A stretch of DNA of 64,000 nucleotides from PFJX01 sp963713085 (GTDB taxonomy: Bacteria > Pseudomonadota > Gammaproteobacteria > Burkholderiales > Thiobacillaceae): NCBI GenBank assembly GCA_963713085.1, contig CAVQKQ010000012.1, positions 82,640-146,639 of the forward strand, in the 5' to 3' direction. The translations under genes and the position numbers were made by a program. Shown here one piece after another: positions 1-8,457 of the stretch; position 1 is the stretch's first letter; every line of letters starts with the position of its first letter. The notes beneath the pieces were generated by a model. It did no database searches and was not told the DNA's origin. It saw nothing but the letters and a program-made list of their open reading frames with translations.

Positions 1-86
1 CAGTGGCGAAAATCGGCCCGGCCGGGCATATCTCCCTTGACGGCGAACTGGCAGTTCAGCTCAAGGATGGGGCTTGTGCTGGGCAT
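1..86 (-). CDS. ybeY: Endoribonuclease YbeY, N-terminal fragment (cut by window edge)
   Basis: Only the first 28 codons are present. An ATG at 86 opens a frame that overlaps the 3' end of phoH by 26 bases and runs off the window. The residues around LNCQFAVKGDMPGRADFRH resemble the YbeY start, in which a beta strand with a Q precedes a P-x-R-x-x-F-R motif. YbeY is a zinc-dependent endoribonuclease for 16S rRNA maturation and is normally encoded directly after phoH. Identity rests on this short match plus position. The catalytic histidines lie outside the window. Confidence 0.6.
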   Translation of the reverse strand, partial: MPSTSPILELNCQFAVKGDMPGRADFRH

Positions 87-1011
87 GGAAGGCGTCGTAG
101 GCATCGATGATGCGGGCCACCAGGGGGTGGCGCACCACGTCGTCGTTCTGGAATTCGGTAAAAGCGATGCCGCGCACCGCGTTGAGGATATCCCTGGCCT
201 CAACCAGGCCGCTCTTCTGGCCCCGGGCCAAGTCGATCTGGGTGACGTCGCCGGTGACCACGGTGCGGGAACCGAAGCCGATCCGGGTCAGGAACATCTT
301 CATCTGTTCCGGCGTGGTGTTCTGGGCTTCGTCCAGGATGATGAAGGCGTGGTTGAGGGTGCGGCCGCGCATGAAGGCCAGGGGCGCGATCTCGATGACG
401 CCCCGTTCGAACGCCCGGGTGGCCTTGTCGAAGCCCATCAGGTCGTAAAGGGCGTCGTAAAGCGGGCGCAGGTAAGGGTCCACCTTCTGCACCAGGTCGC
501 CGGGCAGGAAACCCAGTCGTTCGCCGGCCTCCACGGCGGGGCGTACCAAAACGATGCGCTTGACCAGATCCCGCTCCAGCGCATCCACCGCGCCGGCCAC
601 GGCCAGGTAGGTCTTGCCGGTGCCGGCGGGGCCGATGCCGAAGGTGACGTCGAACTCCTGCATCTGGCGGATGTAGGTGTTTTGCCGGGCGGTCCGGCCG
701 TGCAGTCCGGTGCGGCGGGTCATCAGCACCGGAATGTTGTCTTCGGTCTCGCCCGATTCGGACTTGTGGCCGATCTCCACCAGGGCCAGCTGGATGTCGT
801 CGATGTCCAGGGGTTTGCGCGCCCGCTGGTAGAAGTCCTTGAGCAGCTGGGCGGCCTGTTCCTCCTTCTCGCCTACCACCTGAAACACCTCGCCCCGGCG
901 GGCGATGGAAACATTGAGGGCGGTCTCGATCTGGCGCAGGTTTTCGTCCAGTACCCCGCACAGGTTTGCCAGGCGGGCATTGTCGGCGGGGGTGAAGGTG
1001 AAGGTCGGCAT
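61..1011 (-). CDS. phoH: PhoH family ATPase (PhoH-like, YbeZ)
   Basis: A 316-residue cytoplasmic P-loop ATPase of the PhoH/YbeZ family. The Walker A motif GPAGTGKTYLA is near residue 130 and a Walker B-like FIILDEAQN near 225. The N-terminal 100 residues match the usual KH-like region (NARLANLCGVLDENLRQIE). Full length for the family. YbeZ works with YbeY in rRNA processing, and the order miaB-phoH-ybeY seen here is the standard proteobacterial operon. The gene starts 13 bases after the miaB stop, so the three are probably cotranscribed. Confidence 0.93.
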   Translation of the reverse strand: MPTFTFTPADNARLANLCGVLDENLRQIETALNVSIARRGEVFQVVGEKEEQAAQLLKDFYQRARKPLDIDDIQLALVEIGHKSESGETEDNIPVLMTRRTGLHGRTARQNTYIRQMQEFDVTFGIGPAGTGKTYLAVAGAVDALERDLVKRIVLVRPAVEAGERLGFLPGDLVQKVDPYLRPLYDALYDLMGFDKATRAFERGVIEIAPLAFMRGRTLNHAFIILDEAQNTTPEQMKMFLTRIGFGSRTVVTGDVTQIDLARGQKSGLVEARDILNAVRGIAFTEFQNDDVVRHPLVARIIDAYDAFHAQHKPHP

Positions 1012-1024
1012 CAGCTCGGGAAGT

Positions 1025-2359
1025 TCACGAATCCGCGATCACGGTCTCGCCCCGCAGGCTATGGGGCAGGGCCTGGGTGATGCGCACGTCGATGAGTTGG
1101 CCGATGAGGCGGGAAGGCGCGGGGAAATTCACCACCCGGTTGTTGTCGCTGCGGCCGGACAACTCATTGGGATCTTTTTTCGACGGGCCTTCCACCAGGA
1201 CCCGCTGAACGCTGCCCACCATGGCGGTACTGATGGCCGCGGCCTGGTGATTGACCAGTTCCTGCAGACGGTAGAGTCGCCGCATCTTCTCTGCCTGGGG
1301 AGTGTCGTCGGCATAGGAGGCGGCGGGGGTGCCGGGCCGGGGGCTGTAGACGAAACTGAAGGAGGCGTCGAAGCCCACCTCCTCGATCAGCTTCAGGGTG
1401 GCCGCGAAATCGACCTCGGTCTCGCCGGGAAATCCGACGATGAAGTCGCTGGCCAGGCACAGGTCGGGTCGGGCCGCCTTGAGCTTGCGTACGATGGACT
1501 TGTATTCCAGGGCCGTATAGCCCCGCTTCATAGCCGCCAGAACCCTATCCGAGCCGGATTGCACGGGCAGATGCAGGTGCGATACCAGCTTGGGCACCTT
1601 GGCGTAGGTGTCGATCAGGCGCTGGGTGAATTCCCGGGGATGGGAGGTGGTGTAGCGGATCCGCTCAATGCCGGGGACTTCCGCCACCAGTTCCAGCAGC
1701 AGGGCAAAGTCCGCCGTCTCCCCGTCATGCATGGCGCCCCGGTAGGCGTTGACGTTCTGGCCCAGCAGGGTGATCTCCTTGACCCTCTGGCCGGCCAGCT
1801 GCGCCACCTCGGCCAGCACGTCCGCGAGGGGGCGCGAGACCTCCTCGCCCCGGGTGTAGGGCACCACGCAGAAGGTACAGTACTTGCTGCAGCCTTCCAT
1901 GATGGAGACGAAGGCGGTGGCTCCTTCCACCCGGGCCGGCGGAAGGTGATCAAACTTCTCGATCTCGGGAAAGGAGATGTCCACCTGGGGCCGTCCGGTG
2001 GACCGGCGCTTTGCCATCATGGCCGGCAGGCGGTGCAGGGTCTGGGGGCCGAACACCAGGTCCACGTAGGGGGCGCGTTGAACGATGGCGGCGCCTTCCT
2101 GGCTGGCCACGCAACCGCCCACGCCGATGATCAGGTCCGGGTTCTTCTGCTTCAGGTGGCGCACCATGCCCAGGTCGGTGAACACCTTTTCCTGGGCCTT
2201 CTCGCGTACCGAGCAGGTATTGAACAGGATCAGGTCCGCTTGCTCGGCGTCGTCGGTTTGCTCGAATCCCTCGCCGGCGGCGAGCACGTCGGCCATCTTG
2301 TCCGAGTCGTACTCGTTCATCTGGCAGCCGAAGGTACGGATGAATACTTTACGGGCCAT
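1025..2359 (-). CDS. miaB: tRNA-2-methylthio-N6-dimethylallyladenosine synthase MiaB
   Basis: A 444-residue radical-SAM methylthiotransferase that converts i6A37 to ms2i6A37 in tRNAs reading UNN codons. The N-terminal UPF0004 domain begins FIRTFGCQMNEYDSDKM and carries cysteines for the auxiliary 4Fe-4S cluster (FGCQMN, FNTCSVRE, GGCVA). The radical-SAM motif is CSKYCTFCVVP near residue 157. A C-terminal TRAM domain (QRVLVEGPSKKDPNELSGR) is present. Full length and intact. First gene of the miaB-phoH-ybeY operon; a tRNA-Met gene lies just upstream on the same strand. Confidence 0.96.
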   Translation of the reverse strand: MARKVFIRTFGCQMNEYDSDKMADVLAAGEGFEQTDDAEQADLILFNTCSVREKAQEKVFTDLGMVRHLKQKNPDLIIGVGGCVASQEGAAIVQRAPYVDLVFGPQTLHRLPAMMAKRRSTGRPQVDISFPEIEKFDHLPPARVEGATAFVSIMEGCSKYCTFCVVPYTRGEEVSRPLADVLAEVAQLAGQRVKEITLLGQNVNAYRGAMHDGETADFALLLELVAEVPGIERIRYTTSHPREFTQRLIDTYAKVPKLVSHLHLPVQSGSDRVLAAMKRGYTALEYKSIVRKLKAARPDLCLASDFIVGFPGETEVDFAATLKLIEEVGFDASFSFVYSPRPGTPAASYADDTPQAEKMRRLYRLQELVNHQAAAISTAMVGSVQRVLVEGPSKKDPNELSGRSDNNRVVNFPAPSRLIGQLIDVRITQALPHSLRGETVIADS

Positions 2360-2426
2360 GCGTTGCTGAGTCAGTGCGCTGACGCGGATTGTAAGCCGGG
2401 CGGGGTAGGTGGGGGGAAATAGGGTG

Positions 2427-2503
2427 TGGTGGTGATGGGCGGAATCGAACCGCCGACCTGTGGGTTATGAATCCACCGCTCTAACCGTCTGAGCTACATC
2501 ACC
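2427..2503 (-). tRNA. tRNA-Met (CAT anticodon)
   Basis: A full cloverleaf can be read on the minus strand. The 7-bp acceptor stem is GGTGATG/CATCACC, the D stem GCTC/GAGC, the anticodon loop TTCATAA with anticodon CAT, and the T arm GGCGG-TTCGATT-CCGCC. An A discriminator and an encoded CCA follow (plus-strand tgg at 2427-2429). Its form is that of elongator tRNA-Met. A CAT anticodon could also belong to a lysidine-modified tRNA-Ile, which sequence alone does not exclude. Confidence 0.95.
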
Positions 2504-2722
2504 ACAGCCGAAAAGAGGCGCGGATTATCCCGGCCGGGGCTAGTCATGTCAATGATAGTGCGCGCCTTTCCGTGACTGGAAGCCACGGGCGGGGCGATAA
2601 ATGAAAAATATGGTTGCATAAACCAGACTGATTTACTAAGGTATTAACCGTGGCGCCCGGCCAAGGCGCCTTTTCTTGGGACAGTAGCATTAGTAAATGA
2701 TTATATTCTTAAGGAGATTGGA

Positions 2723-3178
2723 ATGTCCGCACTCATCAATGGCTTTGACAGCGATGGCGTGGTGACCATCAACCGGGTGATCCTGAGGCCGGAATACGGC
2801 ACCGAGGACCTGGAAATGCGGGTCGCGGAATTGTGCGAGAACGTGAAAACCTACCATTCCGACACGGGTTTCGTGGGCGGTTTCGTGGCCATGAACTCCG
2901 GCCGTGTTTCCAACGAGGGTTCCACGGTCGGGCAAGCGGTGGAAAGTCCGATGAAAGGCCGGGAGGCCCTGATCGTGACCTTCTGGCGATCCTACGAGGA
3001 ACACGAGCGGAGCCACCGCTCGGAAACCTTCCAGCCCTTGTTCCGGCGTGTGCTGGATCTGTGCGAGAACGGCAACGAGGAGATCGCCTACAGCATGCTC
3101 TGGTCGGGAAAGGCTTACAGCGCCGAGGAGGCGCGCGAGGCCCGGGCCGCCAAGGCGCGCTACCTCAGGGCGGCCTGA
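2723..3178 (+). CDS. Conserved-looking cytoplasmic protein, possible ABM-fold
   Basis: A 151-residue protein with no signal peptide or membrane segment. An AAGGAGA ribosome site 7 bases ahead of the ATG supports this start. The central part (ALIVTFWRSYEEHERSHRSE) resembles antibiotic-biosynthesis-monooxygenase-like dimeric alpha/beta-barrel proteins, where a W-x-S followed by spaced H residues is typical. The C-terminus is an Ala/Arg-rich helix. It is monocistronic, divergent from tRNA-Met and convergent with the adaptor gene. I do not recognise a specific function, and the fold assignment is tentative. Confidence 0.7.
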   Translation: MSALINGFDSDGVVTINRVILRPEYGTEDLEMRVAELCENVKTYHSDTGFVGGFVAMNSGRVSNEGSTVGQAVESPMKGREALIVTFWRSYEEHERSHRSETFQPLFRRVLDLCENGNEEIAYSMLWSGKAYSAEEAREARAAKARYLRAA

Positions 3179-3190
3179 CCGCGTGGGCTG

Positions 3191-3925
3191 CTAGGGAAGT
3201 CGGATCGTGGCCCGTTGCCCGGCCATGAGCCCCCCCGTGCGGGGGATAACCACTTCCAGCGTGTAGTGGCCATCGGCCCCGCTGGTCAGGCCGCGAACCA
3301 CGCCCCGCAGGGATTTGCCGGCGACGCCGACCTCGGTCTTGCGACCGAGCCGAATCGCGCTGGCCTGACCGGCATCCAAAGTGGCCAGGGCGAGCATCTC
3401 GTCGGCGCGCGCCACGGTGAATATGGGGTTGGGCTGGCATGGCGTGGCGGCCACCAGACCCGGCTCGGCATGGCGCGCCAACACCATGGCGTCGAACGGC
3501 GCGCGCAATTCGGATTCGGCCAATTGGCGCCGGGCCTTTTCCAGCCTGGCCTGGGCCGCTTCCAATCCGGCCTGGGCCCGTGCATAGCGCAGTTTGGCGG
3601 CATCCAGTTCGGTGGTGGCGGATACGGTGCGGGCGTATAGCTCGGTCACCCGGTCGAGGTCCCGCTTGGCGTCCGCCTGGTCTTCCGTGAGCCGGTGCGC
3701 TTCCGCCGCGGCTTCGAGGACACCGGCCTTGAACAGGGTGGGGTCAAGCGTGGCAAGGAGTTCATCCTTTTTTACCGTATGGCCGGGATAGGCGGTGACA
3801 CTTTCCACCACCCCCGATACAGGCATGGCAAGCACCACCCGCCCCGACCAATCGAGGACGGCGGGGAAGTCGGCGGCCAGGGCGTTGCTCGAGATCAGCG
3901 CCAGGGCGAATATGCGTGCGATCAC
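3191..3925 (-). CDS. Periplasmic adaptor (HlyD/RND membrane-fusion type)
   Basis: A 244-residue exported adaptor. A signal peptide (MIARIFALALISSNALA) is followed by a biotinyl-lipoyl-like half (VSGVVESVTAYPGHTVKKDELLATLDP). Next come a coiled-coil hairpin of Ala/Glu/Arg-rich helices, the returning lipoyl half (ELRAPFDAMV) and a short beta-barrel. It is shorter than typical RND adaptors (about 350 residues). It should bridge an inner-membrane transporter to the TolC-like channel encoded just upstream; the two genes overlap by 4 bases. No pump gene is adjacent, so the substrate is unknown. Confidence 0.85.
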   Translation of the reverse strand: MIARIFALALISSNALAADFPAVLDWSGRVVLAMPVSGVVESVTAYPGHTVKKDELLATLDPTLFKAGVLEAAAEAHRLTEDQADAKRDLDRVTELYARTVSATTELDAAKLRYARAQAGLEAAQARLEKARRQLAESELRAPFDAMVLARHAEPGLVAATPCQPNPIFTVARADEMLALATLDAGQASAIRLGRKTEVGVAGKSLRGVVRGLTSGADGHYTLEVVIPRTGGLMAGQRATIRLP

Positions 3926-5202
3926 TGTTTTTCCTCCACTTTGACGGCGCCGAGCGGCTCTCCCAGCAGGGCTTCGAGACGGGCCCAGGCCAGTGCCAGA
4001 CGATATTCCACCGCACGTTTGCGCAGGCGGGCCGACTGGGTTTCCGCCATGCTGGTGCCCAGATTGGTCTTGAGTTCCAGTTCGTATTCTGCCCGCGCCC
4101 TTTCCAGGGCCAGGTCGCGGTAATCGGCATTGACCTGGGCGGCGCCGCGCTCGCTGTCGATCAGGTACTGGATATCTTCCCAGTTGGCCCGAACGGCCTG
4201 GCGCAGTTCCGATTGCAGTCCGTCATATTCCGCCTGGAGTTCGTGAAAACGCGCCTGCTCTTGTGCCAGACGGGCATCGACGCGGCCGCCCTGCCAGAGG
4301 GGCCAGACGAAATTGACGCCGGCACGAACCTCGTCCCGGCCGATGGAGTCCCGGGTCCAGGCGGCGGTTTCCGCCTCGAATTCCAGGCTGGGCCGATTGT
4401 CCGCGCGGATCGAATCGAGCCGTTTGGAGGCGGCGGCCAGCAGTTGTCGTTGGGCAAGCAGCTGGGGATTGTGGGCAAGGGTGCGTTCAATCAGGCTATC
4501 CACCTCAGGGAGCTTACGGGTATTGCCAGGCAGCTTGGGGTCTTCCAGATCTTCAAAAACGGGACCGGGACGGTTCATGGCGGTGGCAAGTTGCATGCGC
4601 TTGTCGCGCAGCTTGCGCCGGACGTCATTGCGCAGGACACGGGCATCGGCGTAGCGGTTTTCCAGCTCGGAAAGCTGCACCTTTGAGAGCTGTCCCAGCG
4701 CCTGTCGGTCCTTGGCGTTGTCCCAATTGACATAGGCCACGGCCAGATATTCCGTATCCGCGTTGTATTCCATGTCGGCCAGGAGGACGTCGAAATAGCG
4801 CGCCATCAGGGTAAGCCGGCGCTGGGCTCTGACATCCAGCAACTGCAGGTCGCGCGCCGTACTTTCATCCCGGGCGGCGGCGATGCTTGATTCCTGGCGT
4901 CCGCCATCGAGCAATGTCTTACGGGCATTGAGGCGGATCTGATTGTCGGGATGGAATTTGTCGTCGTAGTTTGGGTTGCGACCGCTGCGCAGGGTGCCGT
5001 CCAGGGTGATACGGAAATCGTTCAGGCTGGCGGCGAGCTGCGCGTCGGCCTGGGCCTCGGCCTGCCTCGAACGCATCCGGTCCAGGTCGGGATGGGGGGC
5101 GTCGGCCAGGGCCAGGACGGCATCCAGGGTGAGCGGCGGATTGTCCGCGGCACCGACGCCACCCGCCATCAGGGCCAGGGAGATCAGCCAGGCCTTTCTC
5201 AT
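3922..5202 (-). CDS. TolC family outer-membrane efflux protein
   Basis: A 426-residue outer-membrane channel protein with a signal peptide (MRKAWLISLALMAGGVGAA). It has the two-fold repeat of long coiled-coil helices expected for the TolC/OEP family, including ANPQL-like (HNPQLLAQRQLLAAASKR) and VNFVWPLWQGGRVDARLAQ segments. Full length for the family. It overlaps the adaptor gene downstream by 4 bases and the thioredoxin gene upstream by 4 bases, so the four genes from 6170 to 3191 read as one operon. Confidence 0.9.
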   Translation of the reverse strand: MRKAWLISLALMAGGVGAADNPPLTLDAVLALADAPHPDLDRMRSRQAEAQADAQLAASLNDFRITLDGTLRSGRNPNYDDKFHPDNQIRLNARKTLLDGGRQESSIAAARDESTARDLQLLDVRAQRRLTLMARYFDVLLADMEYNADTEYLAVAYVNWDNAKDRQALGQLSKVQLSELENRYADARVLRNDVRRKLRDKRMQLATAMNRPGPVFEDLEDPKLPGNTRKLPEVDSLIERTLAHNPQLLAQRQLLAAASKRLDSIRADNRPSLEFEAETAAWTRDSIGRDEVRAGVNFVWPLWQGGRVDARLAQEQARFHELQAEYDGLQSELRQAVRANWEDIQYLIDSERGAAQVNADYRDLALERARAEYELELKTNLGTSMAETQSARLRKRAVEYRLALAWARLEALLGEPLGAVKVEEKQ

Positions 5203-5711
5203 CGGGGGCGGGGCAGCCGCTTGTAGACATTGAACGGCATGGACTTGTAGGCACCTTCCACCACATAGTGGCCCAGGGACATGAATTCGTCTGCAGTCTG
5301 GGTGGCGCCGGTGAAGCGGGTGATGGGATTGCCGTCGAGATCGTAGAAGATGAACACCGGCGTGGCGCGGGCCCGGTTCTCCAGGGAAAACGCCTTTTCA
5401 GTGGTCGCGTTGCCTTTGAAGTCGGTCATGGGCGCGTCCCCCTTGATGTCCACGCCGTAGATCAGGAAGTGCTGGCGGTACCAGTCCTGGACCTCCGGCT
5501 TGTTCAGGACGGTGGCCTTCATGCGGGCACAGAATGGACAGTCGTCCATCTCGAACATGATCAGGACACCTTGCTTGCCTTCATGCCGGGCGGTGTCAAG
5601 CTCATCCTGGAAGTCACCCAGTTTGGACATGAAGAAGTAGGTCTGGGGATCCCTGACTTCGGCCAGACCGGGCAAAGACCACAGGGCCAGGGCAATGATC
5701 AGCCAGCGCAT
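5199..5711 (-). CDS. Periplasmic thioredoxin-fold protein (SoxW-like)
   Basis: A 170-residue exported thioredoxin-fold protein. The signal peptide is MRWLIIALALWSLPGLA and the redox motif is CPFC within FEMDDCPFCARM, near residue 60. A cis-Pro-type ATPVFIFYDLDG follows. It resembles the thioredoxin_2/SoxW-like proteins that reduce periplasmic disulfides. It lies between a TlpA-like gene (9 bases upstream) and the TolC gene (overlapping by 4 bases), so its client may be a component of this export operon. That link is inference. Confidence 0.85.
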   Translation of the reverse strand: MRWLIIALALWSLPGLAEVRDPQTYFFMSKLGDFQDELDTARHEGKQGVLIMFEMDDCPFCARMKATVLNKPEVQDWYRQHFLIYGVDIKGDAPMTDFKGNATTEKAFSLENRARATPVFIFYDLDGNPITRFTGATQTADEFMSLGHYVVEGAYKSMPFNVYKRLPRPR

Positions 5712-5720
5712 GGAAACCGC

Positions 5721-6170
5721 CTACTTCTTGCTGCTGATGTAGCGTTCCACGGTCTCCCGGGTGAGCGCCCCGACGTTGTAGGCCACCATCTTGCCTTGGG
5801 GGTTGTAGAGGTAGGTCGTGGGCAGGCCAGTGACCGCCCCGATCTGGGCGGCTATCTTGGCGTCGCCCAGGATGATCGGATAGGAAACCATCATCTGATC
5901 GGCGAATTGCAGGACATCCTGGGGATTGTGGTAATCCATGGCGATACCCAGGACCACGAGGTTGTTCTTCTTGTTCTCGTGCAGGGCGACCAGATCGGGG
6001 ATTTCCTGCAGGCAGGGCGGGCACCAGGTAGCCCAGAAATTCACCAGCACCCATTTGCCCTTGTACTGGGCCAGGGTGTGGGTCTTGCCCTTGCTGTCGG
6101 TCAGGGTGAAGGCCTGGGCGGAAGTGGCGATTGCCAGGGTGAGGAGAAACAAGGTCAGGCGTTTGATCAT
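5721..6170 (-). CDS. TlpA-family thiol-disulfide oxidoreductase
   Basis: A 149-residue protein with a signal peptide or N-terminal anchor (LFLLTLAIATSAQA). The TlpA/ResA-like thioredoxin fold has WATWCPPCLQEIPDL, with a CPPC redox site near residue 50, and the cis-Pro loop GLPTTYLYNPQG. It is likely a periplasmic reductant for cytochrome c maturation or for disulfides in partner proteins. First gene of the operon with the SoxW-like, TolC and adaptor genes. Two different thioredoxins in series suggest a dedicated redox relay. Confidence 0.9.
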   Translation of the reverse strand: MIKRLTLFLLTLAIATSAQAFTLTDSKGKTHTLAQYKGKWVLVNFWATWCPPCLQEIPDLVALHENKKNNLVVLGIAMDYHNPQDVLQFADQMMVSYPIILGDAKIAAQIGAVTGLPTTYLYNPQGKMVAYNVGALTRETVERYISSKK

Positions 6171-6206
6171 GGGAGTTCCTGGGCTGGCATCGACAGATAT
6201 GACTGG

Positions 6207-6785
6207 CTAATCGGATTTGGGTTCAGCGTGGCCGTTCGCGCGAATGTCCTTGCCGCCATGGCCGTCGGAGGCGTGGGTAAGGTACAAGGCCAGGCCGATC
6301 AGGGCAACGGAGCCCGACAGGTAGAGCAGGTCAAGGGTGGCGTCGACGCGAAGCTTGAGGGCCATCTCGAAGATGGTGACGATCAGGATCATGATGATCA
6401 CCTTGGCCAGCCTCTGCTTCAGATCGTCGAGATTCTCGATGACCAGGATGGCGCTGGAGGCCCGGCTGTTGTTGCGCGCCTCGTCGATGTCGCTGATGAA
6501 CAGCTCGTACAGACCCAGGCCGAAAATCAGCATGACCGTGGCCAGCAGGTAGCCGTCCACCACCTCCACCACGTGGGTAATGGTTTCGTCATGGATGATC
6601 TTGCGGTCCGCGCCGGCCAGCGAGGGATCGGCATAATGCAGGATATGACTGATGAGGTAGACCACATCGACCGTGGCCATGTAGAAAATGGCGATGGCGG
6701 ACGCCATGCTGGCGATTACTGCGAAGATGACCACATATCGGCTGCGCCAAAGCATGCCCTCGAAAACTTTTTCCAGCAGATTCAT
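6207..6785 (-). CDS. YqhA family inner-membrane protein (UPF0114)
   Basis: A membrane protein of about 192 residues with three to four hydrophobic segments (VVIFAVIASMASAIAIFYM, YLLATVMLIFGLGLYELFI, VIIMILIVTIFEMAL, VALIGLALYLT). The ELFIS-x-I-D-E-A segment and overall layout match the YqhA/UPF0114 family, whose function is unknown. The ATG at 6785 is preferred because AAGGA sits 8 bases upstream, while the earlier in-frame ATG is inside that ribosome site. It is divergent from the PilZ-like gene. Confidence 0.88.
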   Translation of the reverse strand: MNLLEKVFEGMLWRSRYVVIFAVIASMASAIAIFYMATVDVVYLISHILHYADPSLAGADRKIIHDETITHVVEVVDGYLLATVMLIFGLGLYELFISDIDEARNNSRASSAILVIENLDDLKQRLAKVIIMILIVTIFEMALKLRVDATLDLLYLSGSVALIGLALYLTHASDGHGGKDIRANGHAEPKSD

Positions 6786-6872
6786 CAGAGGCATCCTTGA
6801 GGAATGAATAACCCTTTCGGGCCATGGGGGCTGTGAGTAAAATCACCAAGCTTAAACTGGAGACGGGAAAGC

Positions 6873-8447
6873 ATGCTGCCAAGATACGCGACGGCCCTGC
6901 CCGCCCGAGAATCGCCGGGCAATATAAACTTGGAGACGAAGCCCAAGCAAGTTGAGGCTTGGCTTTCTCGTCTGCCGATGTCCAATCCACCGGAAGCGGC
7001 CGAGGAGATGGCGGATTATCTCGCCACCCTGAACCAGTCGGACGTTTCCTATGACATCCGGACCAAAGTGGTGGAGCGTCTGGGTCCCGTCGTGGAAGAC
7101 ATCGTCGCGGCCCTTTATGAACAATACGGATCCGTCTCCCTGCCGTTGGCGGCCAAGTCGCAACGGCAAGCGGAGTTGGCCCAGCGTCTGCTCATGGAAA
7201 TGGCCAGTGCCTATAAATCGCTGCTGATGGATTGGCTGAAGCGGCGTTTCCATTTGTTCGGCGGCAACCCGACCCCGCTTTACCTGCAGCGCATCCTGTT
7301 ATCGTTTCAGGCCGTACTGGAAATAAGCTACGAGACCCATGAGGCTGCCCCGGCGGGCGCATGGGTCGATTTGCACCAGACCTTCAATTACGCCCTGCGC
7401 AACGGTCTCAAGGACTCGATTCCGGAGGGGGGCGGCAAGATGCTTTCCCTGGAGCAGATTTACAAGGCCACTCTGCTCTTGGCCTTGGCAGACCCATACC
7501 ATTTTCCCCAGACGGAACTGCCTTGGGCCAAGGACATCATCGCCCGATTTTCCAATCTGGCCAACATTTTCCCTGCCGAGGAGACCGTCAAGGGCCAAGC
7601 AGGACTGTTCGTGGTGGAAATCAACACCGATTCACCGCCCAAGCCCATCACACGCGAAATCCACCCCCTGAACCCGCGCTGGGACCTGTTGTTGAATACC
7701 ACGGAACTGGCCAAGCATCTGACCATCCTCTCTTCCCATCTGAACAATCCGGATGATCGGACCCGGCTGGGTCTTCCCGATGCCGCCCGGGACCCGGCCT
7801 ATCCCAGCATGCTGCGCAGACTTAAGCTGAACTGGGGTGCATCACTCCAGCGCCAGTCGCAACGACGCCGCCATCGGGATGGCAAGGAGTTGGAGATCTG
7901 TTTCGGCCTCAAGGCGGTACACCAACTCATCGCGCCTCCGAACAAGGGAGAAACCATTCATTACGGCACGGTCAGCCATGACCCGGCGCCCGTCGTGCTG
8001 CGCTGCAAGACCGTAAACGACAGCATGGGCGGTCTGGCCCTGGAGAAACAAGACGCCGCGGGTTCCCAGGTCAGGGTGGGGGATGTGGTCGGCGTGCGCC
8101 AGGGCAGTGGCGACTGGGGTGTAGGCTTGGTGCGTTGGTTGCGCGTGCCCAAGCCCGGCGAGGTGTTCTTCGGGGTACAGCTATTGGCACCGAATGCGTT
8201 GGCGGTGCACCTGCGCCGCCAGGATAACGGCCGGCAGTGGCCCGGCCTGCTGCTCATGTCCAACCAAGTGACCAAGCAGGCCCCCATGCTCCTGGCCCTG
8301 CCCGGCTGCTTCATACCCAATCAGGTGGTGGACATCAAAACCGAGAAGGGGAGCGGCAATTCGCTCAACATCGAGAAACGCCTGGAAGCGACATCTAGCA
8401 CGGAGGTGTTTCGTTTCTATCACAACGAAGAAGAAAACCTGATCTGA
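6873..8447 (+). CDS. Large cytoplasmic protein with candidate C-terminal PilZ domain
   Basis: A 524-residue soluble protein. The first 300 residues are mostly helical and unfamiliar. In the C-terminal part an R-x-x-x-R cluster (QRQSQRRRHR, near residue 325) and, about 50 residues later, NDSMGGL (near 382) fit the PilZ cyclic-di-GMP signature RxxxR...(D/N)xSxxG. They are followed by a beta-rich VRVGDVVGVR / WGVGLVRWLR region. The spacing between motifs is longer than usual. The gene ends 10 bases before the convergent motD stop. A c-di-GMP-sensing role near the flagellar motor is plausible but inferred. Confidence 0.75.
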   Translation: MLPRYATALPARESPGNINLETKPKQVEAWLSRLPMSNPPEAAEEMADYLATLNQSDVSYDIRTKVVERLGPVVEDIVAALYEQYGSVSLPLAAKSQRQAELAQRLLMEMASAYKSLLMDWLKRRFHLFGGNPTPLYLQRILLSFQAVLEISYETHEAAPAGAWVDLHQTFNYALRNGLKDSIPEGGGKMLSLEQIYKATLLLALADPYHFPQTELPWAKDIIARFSNLANIFPAEETVKGQAGLFVVEINTDSPPKPITREIHPLNPRWDLLLNTTELAKHLTILSSHLNNPDDRTRLGLPDAARDPAYPSMLRRLKLNWGASLQRQSQRRRHRDGKELEICFGLKAVHQLIAPPNKGETIHYGTVSHDPAPVVLRCKTVNDSMGGLALEKQDAAGSQVRVGDVVGVRQGSGDWGVGLVRWLRVPKPGEVFFGVQLLAPNALAVHLRRQDNGRQWPGLLLMSNQVTKQAPMLLALPGCFIPNQVVDIKTEKGSGNSLNIEKRLEATSSTEVFRFYHNEEENLI

Positions 8448-8457
8448 TCGGTCGAGT

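Noticed and set aside
905..2422. Long plus-strand open frame opposite miaB (and similar ones opposite flhA, ahcY and the ATP-grasp gene)
   Set aside because: These are antisense frames of high-GC genes with Gly/Ala/His-rich, non-protein-like translations. The opposite strand carries clear conserved genes.
2723..3178. DsrC/TusE-type sulfur protein
   Set aside because: Size was suggestive, but there are no C-terminal conserved cysteines and no DsrC motif.
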